In this document: positions 17,057-26,050 of the stretch, piece by piece
Layout of the letters: the number at the start of each line of letters is the position of its first letter
How positions within the stretch are numbered: the stretch's first letter is position 1
NCBI GenBank assembly: GCA_944320605.1
Contig: CALUIE010000011.1
Coordinates: 1 to 48,434, forward strand
Length of the DNA: 48,434 bases
Source: an uncultured Phocaeicola sp.
GTDB taxonomy: Bacteria > Bacteroidota > Bacteroidia > Bacteroidales > Bacteroidaceae
Direction of reading: 5' to 3'
Translations under genes and position numbers: made by a program
The notes under the pieces: model-generated
Seen by the model: only the letters and a program-made list of their open reading frames with translations
Databases searched by the model: none
What the model was told of the DNA's origin: nothing

Positions 17057-19567
17057 ATGATATATCCTCTGAATTTTGAGCAGAAAATAGGATTCGACCA
17101 GATACGCACACTTATCAAGAACAAATGCCTGTGTTCTTTAGGACATGAGAAGGTGGACGAAATGTCATTCTCCGATGATTTTTACAATGTCAATTCATTA
17201 CTGGACCAAGTTACCGAGTTCATGCAAATCATACAGGGAGAAAATGAATTTCCAAGCCAGAACTTTTTCGATGTACGTCCCTCACTGAAGAAAATAAAAA
17301 TAGAAGGTATGTACATGAACGAAGCGGAATTGTTCGACCTGCGACGCTCACTTGATACGATAAGAGAGATAATACAGTTCCTGCAGAAAGATGACGAAAC
17401 CGATGATGACGGCAATTACACTAACAGCCAATACCCTAACCTCAGGAAATTAGCTGAGGACATCATGGTGTTTCCGCAGCTTACAGCAAAAATCAACAAC
17501 ATACTTGATAAATTCGGAAAGATAAAGGATAATGCCTCTCCGGAGCTTCTGAACATCAGACGTGAATTAGCATCTACAGCCGGTAGCATATCACGCAGTC
17601 TGAATTCTATATTAAGGCAAGCACAGACAGAGGGATATGTTGACAAAGATGTAACTCCAACCGTACGCGACGGACGACTCGTAATACCGGTAGCACCGGG
17701 AATGAAGAGAAAAATCAGAGGTATAGTGCATGACGAATCAGCAACAGGAAAGACCGTCTTCATTGAACCTGCCGAAGTGGTAGAAGCCAACAACAGGATC
17801 AGAGAATTAGAAGGTGAGGAAAGAAGAGAAATCATAAGAATCCTTACCGAATTCTCAAAAGAGATACGTCCACACGTTCCTGCCATAATGGTCTCATACG
17901 AGTTCCTTGCAAAGATTGATTTTATAAGAGCAAAAGCACTCTTCAGTATTGACATCAAGGCAACTAAACCCGCTATGGAAAACAGCAGGACAATAGACTG
18001 GTTTGACGCTATACACCCATTGCTGAAAATAAACTTAGAGAAACATAATAAAAAGGTAGTACCTTTAGAAATTGCGCTGAACAGTAAGAACAGAATACTA
18101 CTCATATCCGGACCTAACGCCGGAGGTAAATCTGTGTGTCTGAAAACCGTTGGACTACTACAATATATGTTACAGTGCGGAATACCTGTACCTATGAACG
18201 AACGCAGCCATGCAGGAATATTCAGCAGTATATTCATAGATATAGGTGACGAACAAAGCATAGAAGACGACCTGAGTACATACTCATCTCACCTTACTAA
18301 TATGAAAAATATGATGAAGTACTGTGACGACAGCAGTATCATACTTATAGACGAGTTTGGTGGAGGTACAGAACCGCAAATAGGTGGTGCCATAGCAGAA
18401 GCCGTACTGAAACGTTTCAATAACAAGAAAACATTCGGAGTAATAACCACACATTATCAGAACCTGAAACATTTTGCAGAGAACAATGAAGGTGTGATAA
18501 ACGGAGCGATGCTATACGACCGCCATGAAATGAGGGCACTGTTCCAACTTCAAATCGGAAATCCGGGAAGCTCGTTTGCTGTTGAAATAGCGCGAAAGAT
18601 AGGACTACCTGAAGATGTTATAGCCGATGCGTCTGAAATAGTTGGCAGCGAATATATACAAAGCGACAAATATCTGCAGGACATAGTGCGCGACAAGCGT
18701 TACTGGGAAACAAAACGCCAGAACATACGCAAAAGGGAAAAACAGATGGAAGATACCATAGCCCGATACGAGAAAGAGATGGAGGAACTTAATAAAAGCA
18801 GAAAGGAGATTCTCAGAAAGGCAAAGGAAGATGCAGAAAAGATTCTTCAGGAATCGAATGCGCGCATAGAAAACACCATACGTACCATCAAGGAAGCACA
18901 GGCGGACAAGGAACGTACACGAATAGCAAGACAGGAACTGACAGATTTCCGCCGTGAAGTGGAAGAGCTGGAAAAAGCTGCCATGGAAGAGAAGATTGCC
19001 CAAAAGATGGAAAAACTGAAGGAAAAACAGGAACGTCGCAAGGAAAAGAAAGAAAAGAGGGCAAACGAAACAGAGACACCTGTCATTCCAAAAGTGAAAC
19101 CTATCAATGCAGGCGACTACGTACGCATAAAGGGACAGACCAGTACCGGTCAGGTAATGGAGATAAATGACAAGAATGCGGTGGTAATGTTCGGACTGAT
19201 GAAAACAAATGTCAAGACTGAACGTCTGGAACATGCCGATGCGCCCAAACCATCAGTAACTAACCCGGCAAAAGCCAGTTTCGTAAGCAGTGCCACTCAA
19301 AGCAGCATGTATGACAAGAAACTCAACTTCAAGCACGAGATAGACGTAAGAGGTATGAGAGGCGACGAAGCTATACAAGCCGTGACATATTTTATAGACG
19401 ATGCCATACTGGTGGGAGCGAAAAATGTAAGGATTCTTCACGGAACCGGCTCCGGAATCCTGCGTACGCTGATAAGGCAATATCTGGCTACCGTTCCGGG
19501 AGTTTCAAGTTTCCACGACGAGCACGTACAGTTCGGCGGAGTGGGAATAACTGTTGTAAACATATAA
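17057..19567 (+). CDS. mutS2: MutS2 family ATPase/endonuclease with Smr domain
   Basis: 836 residues. The MutS-type core lacks the mismatch-binding N-terminus of MutS. It has the clamp/lever helices (about 1-320), Walker A GPNAGGKS (352-359), the Walker-B region IILIDEFGGG (D432, E433), and THYQNLKHFAEN. A long Lys/Glu-rich coiled coil follows (about 540-690), then a KOW-like beta segment (PINAGDYVRIKGQ) and the C-terminal Smr nuclease domain with EIDVRGMRGDEA and LHGTGSGIL. Family members suppress homologous recombination or act on collided ribosomes/branched DNA. In an operon with sdaA (16-bp gap), a chance pairing rather than a functional one. Confidence 0.96.
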   Translation: MIYPLNFEQKIGFDQIRTLIKNKCLCSLGHEKVDEMSFSDDFYNVNSLLDQVTEFMQIIQGENEFPSQNFFDVRPSLKKIKIEGMYMNEAELFDLRRSLDTIREIIQFLQKDDETDDDGNYTNSQYPNLRKLAEDIMVFPQLTAKINNILDKFGKIKDNASPELLNIRRELASTAGSISRSLNSILRQAQTEGYVDKDVTPTVRDGRLVIPVAPGMKRKIRGIVHDESATGKTVFIEPAEVVEANNRIRELEGEERREIIRILTEFSKEIRPHVPAIMVSYEFLAKIDFIRAKALFSIDIKATKPAMENSRTIDWFDAIHPLLKINLEKHNKKVVPLEIALNSKNRILLISGPNAGGKSVCLKTVGLLQYMLQCGIPVPMNERSHAGIFSSIFIDIGDEQSIEDDLSTYSSHLTNMKNMMKYCDDSSIILIDEFGGGTEPQIGGAIAEAVLKRFNNKKTFGVITTHYQNLKHFAENNEGVINGAMLYDRHEMRALFQLQIGNPGSSFAVEIARKIGLPEDVIADASEIVGSEYIQSDKYLQDIVRDKRYWETKRQNIRKREKQMEDTIARYEKEMEELNKSRKEILRKAKEDAEKILQESNARIENTIRTIKEAQADKERTRIARQELTDFRREVEELEKAAMEEKIAQKMEKLKEKQERRKEKKEKRANETETPVIPKVKPINAGDYVRIKGQTSTGQVMEINDKNAVVMFGLMKTNVKTERLEHADAPKPSVTNPAKASFVSSATQSSMYDKKLNFKHEIDVRGMRGDEAIQAVTYFIDDAILVGAKNVRILHGTGSGILRTLIRQYLATVPGVSSFHDEHVQFGGVGITVVNI

Positions 19568-19583
19568 CAAACAAGATAATAAT

Positions 19584-20789
19584 ATGAAATCAATAAAAGA
19601 ACTATATAGAATAGGTACCGGTCCATCAAGCAGTCATACCATGGGCCCCCGCAAAGCAGCCGAAATGTTTCTCGAGAGACATCCTGAAGCTGCCTCATTT
19701 CAGGTAATACTATACGGAAGTCTGGCCGCAACAGGAAAAGGTCACATGACAGATGTAGCTATACTGGATACTCTGCAACCACACGCACCTGTCGAAATAA
19801 TATGGAAATCGCATGTATTCCTTCCCTTCCACCCCAATGGAATGACATTCAAAGCACTGAATACAGAAAAACAAGTGACAGACGAATGGACTGTTTTCAG
19901 TGTAGGTGGAGGAGCACTTGCAGAGGAAGGCAAAAGCAGAACTGTTTCGAAGGACATATACGACATGAAAAACATGAGCGAGATACTTGCATGGTGTAAA
20001 AATACCGGAAGAAGCTATTGGGAATACGTGGAACAGTGCGAAGGTCCGGAAATTTGGGAATATCTGACAGAAGTGTGGGAGACCATGAAAGCAGCCATAC
20101 ACAGAGGTCTTGACGCTGAGGGAGTTCTCCCGGGACCACTCAACCTGCCAAGAAAAGCATCATCATACTACATACGTGCCAAGGGTTACAAAGACTCATT
20201 ACGCTCACGCGGATTAGTATTTGCATACGCGCTTGCTGTAAGTGAAGAAAATGCTTCAGGCGGGAAAATAGTAACAGCCCCTACATGCGGATCGTGCGGA
20301 GTTGTGCCTGCTGTACTTAAACATCTGCAGGAAAGCCGCGATTTCAGCGATGCAAGAATATTGCGCGCTCTTGCCACCGCGGGTTTAGTCGGTAATATAG
20401 TAAAACAGAACGCGTCAATATCAGGTGCCGAAGCAGGATGCCAGGCAGAAGTTGGTGTGGCATGTTCAATGGCATCAGCAGCCGCAAGCCAACTGTTTGG
20501 CGGCAGTCCTGCACAAATTGAATATGCGGCCGAAATGGGACTTGAACATCACCTCGGAATGACATGCGATCCTGTATGCGGACTTGTACAGATACCATGT
20601 ATTGAAAGAAACGCATACGCAGCAGCAAGAGCACTTGATGCCAATATCTATTCTGCGTTTACCGACGGACATCACCGGGTATCTTTCGACAAAGTTGTTG
20701 AAGTGATGAAGCAGACAGGGCATGATCTTCCTTCATTGTATAAGGAAACAAGCGAAGGAGGGTTAGCCAAAAACTACAGGCAAATGTAA
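19584..20789 (+). CDS. sdaA: L-serine dehydratase (iron-sulfur, single chain)
   Basis: 401 residues. It has the N-terminal beta domain (SIKELYRIGTGPSSSHTMGP, the usual substrate-loop start) and the C-terminal alpha domain fused in one chain. Three of the cluster cysteines are visible in CDPVCGLVQIPC and a further Cys pair in APTCGSCGV. It carries a [4Fe-4S] cluster and converts L-serine to pyruvate and ammonia in the cytosol. Compared with E. coli SdaA (about 454 aa) it is shorter, as is common in Bacteroidales. It follows mutS2 by 16 bp and ends at a bidirectional terminator. Confidence 0.95.
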   Translation: MKSIKELYRIGTGPSSSHTMGPRKAAEMFLERHPEAASFQVILYGSLAATGKGHMTDVAILDTLQPHAPVEIIWKSHVFLPFHPNGMTFKALNTEKQVTDEWTVFSVGGGALAEEGKSRTVSKDIYDMKNMSEILAWCKNTGRSYWEYVEQCEGPEIWEYLTEVWETMKAAIHRGLDAEGVLPGPLNLPRKASSYYIRAKGYKDSLRSRGLVFAYALAVSEENASGGKIVTAPTCGSCGVVPAVLKHLQESRDFSDARILRALATAGLVGNIVKQNASISGAEAGCQAEVGVACSMASAAASQLFGGSPAQIEYAAEMGLEHHLGMTCDPVCGLVQIPCIERNAYAAARALDANIYSAFTDGHHRVSFDKVVEVMKQTGHDLPSLYKETSEGGLAKNYRQM

Positions 20790-20811
20790 GAAATGACAAA
20801 ATACAATAAAA

Positions 20812-20845
20812 CGGGACTGTATCTGAAAACATGATTACAGTCCCG
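20812..20845. terminator. Bidirectional terminator between sdaA and the HdeD-like gene
   Basis: CGGGACTGTA (20812-20821) and TACAGTCCCG (20836-20845) form a perfect 10-bp stem, followed by TTTATTTTT on the plus strand and TTTTATTGT on the minus strand. Confidence 0.88.
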
Positions 20846-20852
20846 TTTATTT

Positions 20853-21440
20853 TTAATCTTTAATCTCCTCTATGGGAGTTATATCTTCTATTTCAACTTC
20901 TTTATCAAGAACTTTCTTCTTGTATCTGATTAATCTGAACAAATCCGTAAGTGCATAAACTATTGACGATATACCAAGAATTATAAACGGAACCGCTGCA
21001 GCCTGAAACGGATTAACCAAAACCATTATACCTGCCAAAAGAACCAACACCGGTATCATATACATAATAAATGGAACTTTGGTTATATTTCTTACCGAAA
21101 TAAAATTAAACAATTGAGAAAGTCCACCGAGAACCAACAATGCACCAAGTACATACATCAATATAGTGATGAAGAAGTCAGGCATTATCATAAGCCAGAA
21201 TCCAAGCAGAACACTACCTATCGCTGAAACAGGTAAAGTAGCCCGTATCCCTGCTTCCTCACGACGTTTTGCTGTCGCAAAGTAGCCGAATATACCGATT
21301 AACCCCGGAAGCATAAACAAAACACCTATGGTAACTACCAAATACCTGACTGCCACATCAGGCCACACAACCAATAGTACACCTATTATGAGCGCACATA
21401 TACTGCTCAAAGCATAGTAATTAAAATTTCTCATAACCAA
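20853..21440 (-). CDS. HdeD family (DUF308) membrane protein
   Basis: 195 residues with six predicted membrane helices in three similar pairs. Typical HdeD patterns are visible: ALIIGVLLVVWPDVAVRYLVVTIGVLFMLPGLIGI, then GSVLLGFWLMIMPDFFITILMYVLGALLVLGGLSQL in shortened form, then GIMVLVNPFQAAAVPFIILGISSI. The short soluble C-terminus is acidic (EVEIEDITPIEEIKD). E. coli HdeD protects against acid; here the role is unknown. A monocistronic gene divergent from the porin operon. Confidence 0.88.
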   Translation of the reverse strand: MVMRNFNYYALSSICALIIGVLLVVWPDVAVRYLVVTIGVLFMLPGLIGIFGYFATAKRREEAGIRATLPVSAIGSVLLGFWLMIMPDFFITILMYVLGALLVLGGLSQLFNFISVRNITKVPFIMYMIPVLVLLAGIMVLVNPFQAAAVPFIILGISSIVYALTDLFRLIRYKKKVLDKEVEIEDITPIEEIKD

Positions 21441-21490
21441 AAATTTGTTTTTATTATCAATACGAATTTAAGTATTTATCGCATAAATAA

Positions 21491-21498
21491 CAAAATTA
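21491..21498 (-). promoter_or_regulatory. Possible -7 element for the HdeD-like gene
   Basis: TAATTTTG on the minus strand matches TAnnTTTG, 50 bp before the ATG. The would-be -33 region overlaps the palindrome at 21519-21538, so a factor binding there could affect both directions. Confidence 0.4.
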
Positions 21499-21518
21499 TT
21501 GGCATTTTGATTACTTAC

Positions 21519-21570
21519 AATACCTACTTATAGGTATTTTTAAGTATAATTTTACCAATTTATAGGTATT
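21519..21570 (+). promoter_or_regulatory. Candidate operator: palindrome plus repeated half-site
   Basis: AATACCTA (21519-21526) and TAGGTATT (21531-21538) form an 8-bp inverted repeat with a 4-bp spacer. The 11-bp sequence TTATAGGTATT at 21528-21538 recurs exactly at 21560-21570, 32 bp (three helical turns) downstream. The second copy ends in the -33 region of the promoter. The layout suits a dimeric repressor; which one is unknown. Confidence 0.6.
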
Positions 21571-21599
21571 GACGTAACATAGAAAAGCCGATACCTTTG
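21569..21599 (+). promoter_or_regulatory. Promoter of the porin-imelysin-oxidoreductase operon
   Basis: TACCTTTG at 21592-21599 is a perfect -7 box; TTGA at 21569-21572 is near the -33 position and overlaps the operator repeat. The ATG is at 21635. Confidence 0.7.
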
Positions 21600-21634
21600 C
21601 CGTGACTTAAAAACAATAAAACAGACATAAAATC

Positions 21635-22927
21635 ATGGCAACAGGAAGAATCTTATTTACGGCCATTTTCTCGGCCATTACACTCAATGCCGCTACAGCC
21701 GACAGCAGTGCAGAAAACAAGAAAGAGGAAAAGAAAGAAAGCAGACTGACCTTCGGAGGTTATGGTGAGGCTGCATACAGCAGGAACTTCTTCAGCGACA
21801 ATTATCTCAGGTACACGGATGCGAAAAACTACAGCGGAGAAAGTCACGGCAGATTTGACCTGCCGCACGTAGTATTCTATGTTGGCTATGACTTCGGCAA
21901 AGGATGGTCTTTAGGTAGCGAAATAGAAATTGAGCACGGAGGTACTGAAAGTGCCGTAGAAATAGAAGAGGAAGAAGCCGGCGAATACGAAAGCGAAATA
22001 GAACGCGGAGGCGAAGTGGCACTCGAACAGTTCTGGATTCAGAAATCATTCTGCAAAGAATTCAACATCAGGATGGGACACATCATAGTGCCTGTGGGAG
22101 GGACAAACCAGCATCATATGCCAACTGAGTTTTTCGGCGTTTACCGTCCGGAAGGCGAAAATACCATCATGCCTTGTACATGGCACGAAACAGGAATCAG
22201 CCTTTGGGGACAGGCAGGAAAATGGAGATACGAAGCCATGTTACTGCCGGGGCTTGATTCCGACCGTTTCAACCGCATGAACTGGATTCAGGGTGGAGCC
22301 GGAAGCCCATACGAGTTCAAGATTGCAAATGCCATGGCAGGTGCTTTCAGAGTGGATAATTACTCTATAAAAGGACTGCGGCTTTCTGTAAGCGGATATA
22401 TAGGAAACTCATTCAGCAACACTCTGAGCAGAAGCAAGAAGGAGAAGTTCAAGAACGTGAAAGGTACAGTGGCTATAGGTGCGTTCGACTTCGGATATAA
22501 CGGTCATAACTGGATAGTAAGAGGAAACTTCGACTACGGCCACCTGTCCGACGCACAGCTGATAAGCGAATATAACATGGGAATGAGCAGCAACTCCCCT
22601 TCCCCAAAACAAGCTGTAGCTTCGGATGCAATAGCAGCAGGAATAGAAGCCGGATACGACCTCTTCTCACAGTTTGAAAAGACGAGGGCAAAGAACCAGA
22701 AATTCTACATCTTCGGAAGATACGATTACTATGACTCGATGCACAAAACCAACGGACTGAAATACGAATACTGCGGCAGAAACCGTGTAGCAGCAGGTAT
22801 CAACTATTTCCCTATGAAACAGATTGTCATCAAGGGTGAATATTCGATAGGACTTCTGAAAAGTATGTACAACAACGAGCCTGCCGTATCGCTTGGCATA
22901 GCCTATGCAGGATTTTTCACAAGATAA
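21635..22927 (+). CDS. Outer-membrane porin-like beta-barrel, phosphate-selective-porin type
   Basis: 430 residues with a signal peptide (cut near TADSSA, about 20). The rest alternates in the aromatic-rich amphipathic strands of an OprP/OprO-like 16-strand barrel: GGYGEAAYSRNF, FYVGYDFGKGWSLGSEIEIEHGG, EQFWIQKSF, FNIRMGHIIVPVGGTNQHH, with a final aromatic FF-T-R end. Between two strands is an acidic insert of about 20 residues with 10 Glu (about 108-128, EIEEEEAGEYESEIE), probably a loop that could attract cations. First gene of an operon with an imelysin (41-bp gap). The transported solute is unknown; iron or another metal is a guess from the neighbours. Confidence 0.85.
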   Translation: MATGRILFTAIFSAITLNAATADSSAENKKEEKKESRLTFGGYGEAAYSRNFFSDNYLRYTDAKNYSGESHGRFDLPHVVFYVGYDFGKGWSLGSEIEIEHGGTESAVEIEEEEAGEYESEIERGGEVALEQFWIQKSFCKEFNIRMGHIIVPVGGTNQHHMPTEFFGVYRPEGENTIMPCTWHETGISLWGQAGKWRYEAMLLPGLDSDRFNRMNWIQGGAGSPYEFKIANAMAGAFRVDNYSIKGLRLSVSGYIGNSFSNTLSRSKKEKFKNVKGTVAIGAFDFGYNGHNWIVRGNFDYGHLSDAQLISEYNMGMSSNSPSPKQAVASDAIAAGIEAGYDLFSQFEKTRAKNQKFYIFGRYDYYDSMHKTNGLKYEYCGRNRVAAGINYFPMKQIVIKGEYSIGLLKSMYNNEPAVSLGIAYAGFFTR

Positions 22928-22968
22928 CCACAAAAAACAAACATGTATAACTTTAATTCAAAATCAAA

Positions 22969-24162
22969 ATGAAAAGTATTTTAAAGACTTCTGCCTTTAT
23001 AGCAATGAGTGCTATCATGGCAACATCGATTGCATCGTGCGATGACAACAATGGTGAAAACACAGGCGACTTGTCTGCAAAAGAACAGACTCTAAAGGAT
23101 GCCGTTACTCCTTACGTGAACAACACCGTGATACCGACCTACAAAAGTATGGCGGATGCGGCTATCAAACTGATGAATGCCTGCAATGAAGCAAAAGAGG
23201 CATATAAAGCAGGCAACAGTAATTTGGCAGCAAGCAAAATCACTGAAGCCGGAGACTACTGGAAAGAATCAAGAAAGTTCTGGGAATTGAGCGAAGCATT
23301 CCTTTTCGGTGCTGCAGCCGATTATAACATCGACCCACATATCGATTCTTGGCCACTTGATAAAGAAGCACTCGAACAGCTATTGAATAATACCGATATG
23401 ATGAATGCTATCGGAAAAGGAGGGGGCTCATACGTTAGTGCCAACTTAGGTTATGGTCTACTTGGTTTCCATGCTATAGAATACATGTTATTTCAACTTA
23501 CATCTGACGAAACTAAATCAGAACCAAGAGAAATCTCTAGATTCAATAACAATCAGATGATTTACATGGCAGCCGTGGCTGAAGATCTCTGCTTCCAATG
23601 TATCCGTCTTGAAGCATCATGGGCAGGCATGGACAATGTAACTAAAGAAAAGCAAGTTATACTTAAAGACAACGAACTTGAACCAACCTTCAACTATGGC
23701 GAAAGTATGCTAAATGCCGGACAGGGAGGTAGTAAATACGTCAACTATACAGATGCCGCACAGGAAATACTTCAGGGATGTATAGATATAGCGGACGAAG
23801 TGGCAGAACAGAAGATGGGACGTCCTGCTAACGGAAGTGATGATGATGACAAAAACTATATAGAATCGCCATACAGCCTCAACTCTATTGTTGATTTTGC
23901 CGACAATATCAGAAGTATCCAAAATGCATATCAGGGAAGCAAAGACGGTGACATGTCTGTAAGTGATTTCATTGCATCAGTCAATTCAGAAAAGGACAAA
24001 GAGCTTAAGGATGCCATTACTGCAGCTATAACTGCTATAGGAAAGATTCCTGAACCATTTAAAACAAGTGCTACAGAACAAGCTACTAAGGATGCCATAA
24101 ACGCAGTGACAAGAGTATCCGATTTGCTAAGCGAAGCATCAAAAATCCTGACAGAAAATTAA
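22969..24162 (+). CDS. Imelysin-family lipoprotein (peptidase M75-like)
   Basis: 397 residues; lipobox IASC puts the lipid on Cys24. It is followed by an all-helical imelysin fold. The signature GxHxxE appears as GFHAIE (166-171), preceded by KEPRxFWE-like SRKFWELSEAFLFGAA and IDPHIDSWPLD, also typical. Family members (EfeO C-domain, IrpA, ICMP) bind iron or act in iron uptake, but no protease activity is safe to assume. It lies between a porin and a di-haem oxidoreductase. The 115-bp gap to the next gene holds a strong hairpin, which may set different levels of the two proteins. Confidence 0.92.
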   Translation: MKSILKTSAFIAMSAIMATSIASCDDNNGENTGDLSAKEQTLKDAVTPYVNNTVIPTYKSMADAAIKLMNACNEAKEAYKAGNSNLAASKITEAGDYWKESRKFWELSEAFLFGAAADYNIDPHIDSWPLDKEALEQLLNNTDMMNAIGKGGGSYVSANLGYGLLGFHAIEYMLFQLTSDETKSEPREISRFNNNQMIYMAAVAEDLCFQCIRLEASWAGMDNVTKEKQVILKDNELEPTFNYGESMLNAGQGGSKYVNYTDAAQEILQGCIDIADEVAEQKMGRPANGSDDDDKNYIESPYSLNSIVDFADNIRSIQNAYQGSKDGDMSVSDFIASVNSEKDKELKDAITAAITAIGKIPEPFKTSATEQATKDAINAVTRVSDLLSEASKILTEN

Positions 24163-24174
24163 CAATAAATATTT

Positions 24175-24224
24175 ACAGTTACAGTGTGAGGTGTATAACA
24201 CCAAGGTTATACACCCTGTACTGT
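24175..24224 (+). terminator. Strong intra-operon hairpin (attenuator or mRNA-processing stem)
   Basis: GGTGTATAAC (24190-24199), loop ACCAAG, GTTATACACC (24206-24215) is a perfect 10-bp stem. It is extended by ACAGTTACAG (24175-24184) against CTGTACTGT (24216-24224), with bulges. No T tract follows, so partial termination or 3'-end protection is as likely as full termination. Confidence 0.6.
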
Positions 24225-24277
24225 TTATAAAGCATAAAAGTGTATTAAACATCCTTTAAATATAAAATAACTAACTT

Positions 24278-25954
24278 ATGAAGAAACTTTATTTATTAGG
24301 TACAGCATTACTTGCAGGACTTACCGCATGTAATGACAATACAAACGACTTGCCTGGCAACGGCAATCAGCAGAGCGGTGACTTGCCGGAATGGTACTAC
24401 ACCGGCGGTCAGCTTGGTACAGCTTTCCTCGCTACCTCCAACGCCCTCGAACAGCCAACTCCGGCTGTGGAACAGGCAGGAATGGACAGTCAGTTCAAAA
24501 ACGGTGAGGCTCTGTTTGAGAAACCTTTCATGAGCAATCAGGAAGGAGTGAGAAGCGGACTTGGCCCTGTGTATATCCGTACTTCGTGCATACACTGCCA
24601 CCCGGGCTACGGTCACGGTAAAAGGCTTCCCGCAGGAAAATTCGATACCAATGGTATAGGAAACGGATGTCTGCTCGTGGTATATAACCCACAGACTGAT
24701 GCTTATGTCAGCTGGCTTGCAGGTATGCCGCAGACACATGCCGTGGAACCTTTCAAGGCTCCATTGGACGAAAGCAAGATAACCGTGGAATGGAAAAACC
24801 ATACAGACCAGTGGAACAATACATTCCCCGATGGTGAGAAATACGAGTTGCAATATCCGGAAGTAACAATTCCTAAAGAAGCTATATATGTCTATAATCA
24901 AAGATATACACTGCCCGAAGATTATGCCGTCAGATTAGAATCAACTATCGGCATATATGGAACAGGACTTCTTGACGCTATCTCAGACGAAGACTTGAAA
25001 GCCGAATATGCAAAACAGGAAGCAGACGGACTATTACCCAACGGTATAAATCCGGCATTCTTCAAAAACGGCGAATGGGTGAAACAATACAGCAACTCAA
25101 AGGATACAGATGTTCTCCCAGGAACAGTGAAGGAAGAGCATCCGTTCAAGTTCACATATGCCCTCAGCCGCGGACCTCTGCAGGATGCCGCAGGAACAAA
25201 CGCTTTGTGGAATATCACAAACGTGACAAGAACAAACAGAAGATATCACTACCTTGATGCCGCAGGAACATACGCAAAATATTCTGCAAAGGACCCTGAA
25301 GTACAGGCCGGATACAAGGATTATATCGAGCAGGCAGATCCGGAAAAGAATCACCCTACATGGCATCCGGCAAGCGAAAATCCGGCTGATATCGAGGCTG
25401 CAATACTTGCTTATCTCACCTCGAAAGCACTTGACGTGGAAATGAGCGACGAAGACTACGTAGACTTCATGGTATGGCACAGAGGTCTTGCAGTGCCGGC
25501 AGCAAGAAATGTTGACGACCCAGATGTACTGAAAGGCAAGGAACTCTTCGAACAGATAGGCTGCACATACTGCCACAAACCGTCATGGACTACAGGCGAC
25601 GACAATTTCTACGATCCTAACGGTTTCTTCAGCAAGGGCGACAGCCGTCTGCCAAAGTATCCTAACCAGAAGATATGGCCTTATTCGGACATGATTCAGC
25701 ACAAGCTATACATGGTGAACGATATCCGTACAGGATGGTGCCGAACCACTCCGCTCTGGGGAAGAGGACTTCACCAGAGATGTACCGGCTCGCCTACGGC
25801 AGACAGACTGCATGACAACCGCGCACGCAACGTAATAGAAGCTATCATGTGGCATGGCAACGAAAAGAGTGATGCATATTATACCATACAGAAATTCAGG
25901 GAGTTATCAAAAGAAGACAGGGACGCTATAGTCAAATTTATAGACTCCATATAA
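24278..25954 (+). CDS. Di-haem oxidoreductase (DHOR, putative peroxidase) lipoprotein
   Basis: 558 residues, lipobox LTAC (Cys18). Two c-type haem sites are visible: CIHCH (104-108) and CTYCH (429-433), in the first and second halves like bacterial di-haem peroxidases. The matching domain text (GQLGTAFLATSNALEQPTP, LFEKPFMSNQEG, GPVYIRTSC, PLWGRGLHQRC) is that of the DHOR family. It probably transfers electrons or oxidises a small substrate in the envelope. In other bacteria this family neighbours imelysin genes, as here. Haem attachment would need the CcsBA encoded next. It ends at a terminator (25991-26031). Confidence 0.92.
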   Translation: MKKLYLLGTALLAGLTACNDNTNDLPGNGNQQSGDLPEWYYTGGQLGTAFLATSNALEQPTPAVEQAGMDSQFKNGEALFEKPFMSNQEGVRSGLGPVYIRTSCIHCHPGYGHGKRLPAGKFDTNGIGNGCLLVVYNPQTDAYVSWLAGMPQTHAVEPFKAPLDESKITVEWKNHTDQWNNTFPDGEKYELQYPEVTIPKEAIYVYNQRYTLPEDYAVRLESTIGIYGTGLLDAISDEDLKAEYAKQEADGLLPNGINPAFFKNGEWVKQYSNSKDTDVLPGTVKEEHPFKFTYALSRGPLQDAAGTNALWNITNVTRTNRRYHYLDAAGTYAKYSAKDPEVQAGYKDYIEQADPEKNHPTWHPASENPADIEAAILAYLTSKALDVEMSDEDYVDFMVWHRGLAVPAARNVDDPDVLKGKELFEQIGCTYCHKPSWTTGDDNFYDPNGFFSKGDSRLPKYPNQKIWPYSDMIQHKLYMVNDIRTGWCRTTPLWGRGLHQRCTGSPTADRLHDNRARNVIEAIMWHGNEKSDAYYTIQKFRELSKEDRDAIVKFIDSI

Positions 25955-25990
25955 TAAAAATGACAAATTTCCAGAAGATTAAACATTAAG

Positions 25991-26031
25991 ATCCTGTAAA
26001 TCTCACCCTAAACACAGGATATGTTTTTTTT
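25991..26031 (+). terminator. Rho-independent terminator after the di-haem oxidoreductase
   Basis: ATCCTGT (25991-25997) pairs with ACAGGAT (26014-26020), followed by ATG and a run of eight T (26024-26031). The stem is short (7 bp) so some read-through into ccsBA is possible. Confidence 0.7.
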
Positions 26032-26050
26032 GATTCTGAAATTTCTTTCG

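Noticed and set aside
16909-17124. 71-codon minus-strand frame between the PqqD operon and mutS2 as a candidate precursor peptide
   Set aside because: It runs across the mutS2 promoter and start codon, has no leader/core pattern, and no minus-strand promoter precedes it.
18605-19234. Long minus-strand open frame opposite mutS2
   Set aside because: Antisense shadow of the Lys/Glu-rich coiled coil; composition (Phe, Leu, Cys rich) is not protein-like.
24308-24901. 197-codon minus-strand frame opposite the oxidoreductase gene
   Set aside because: Overlaps a gene with clear haem motifs; no promoter or family text.
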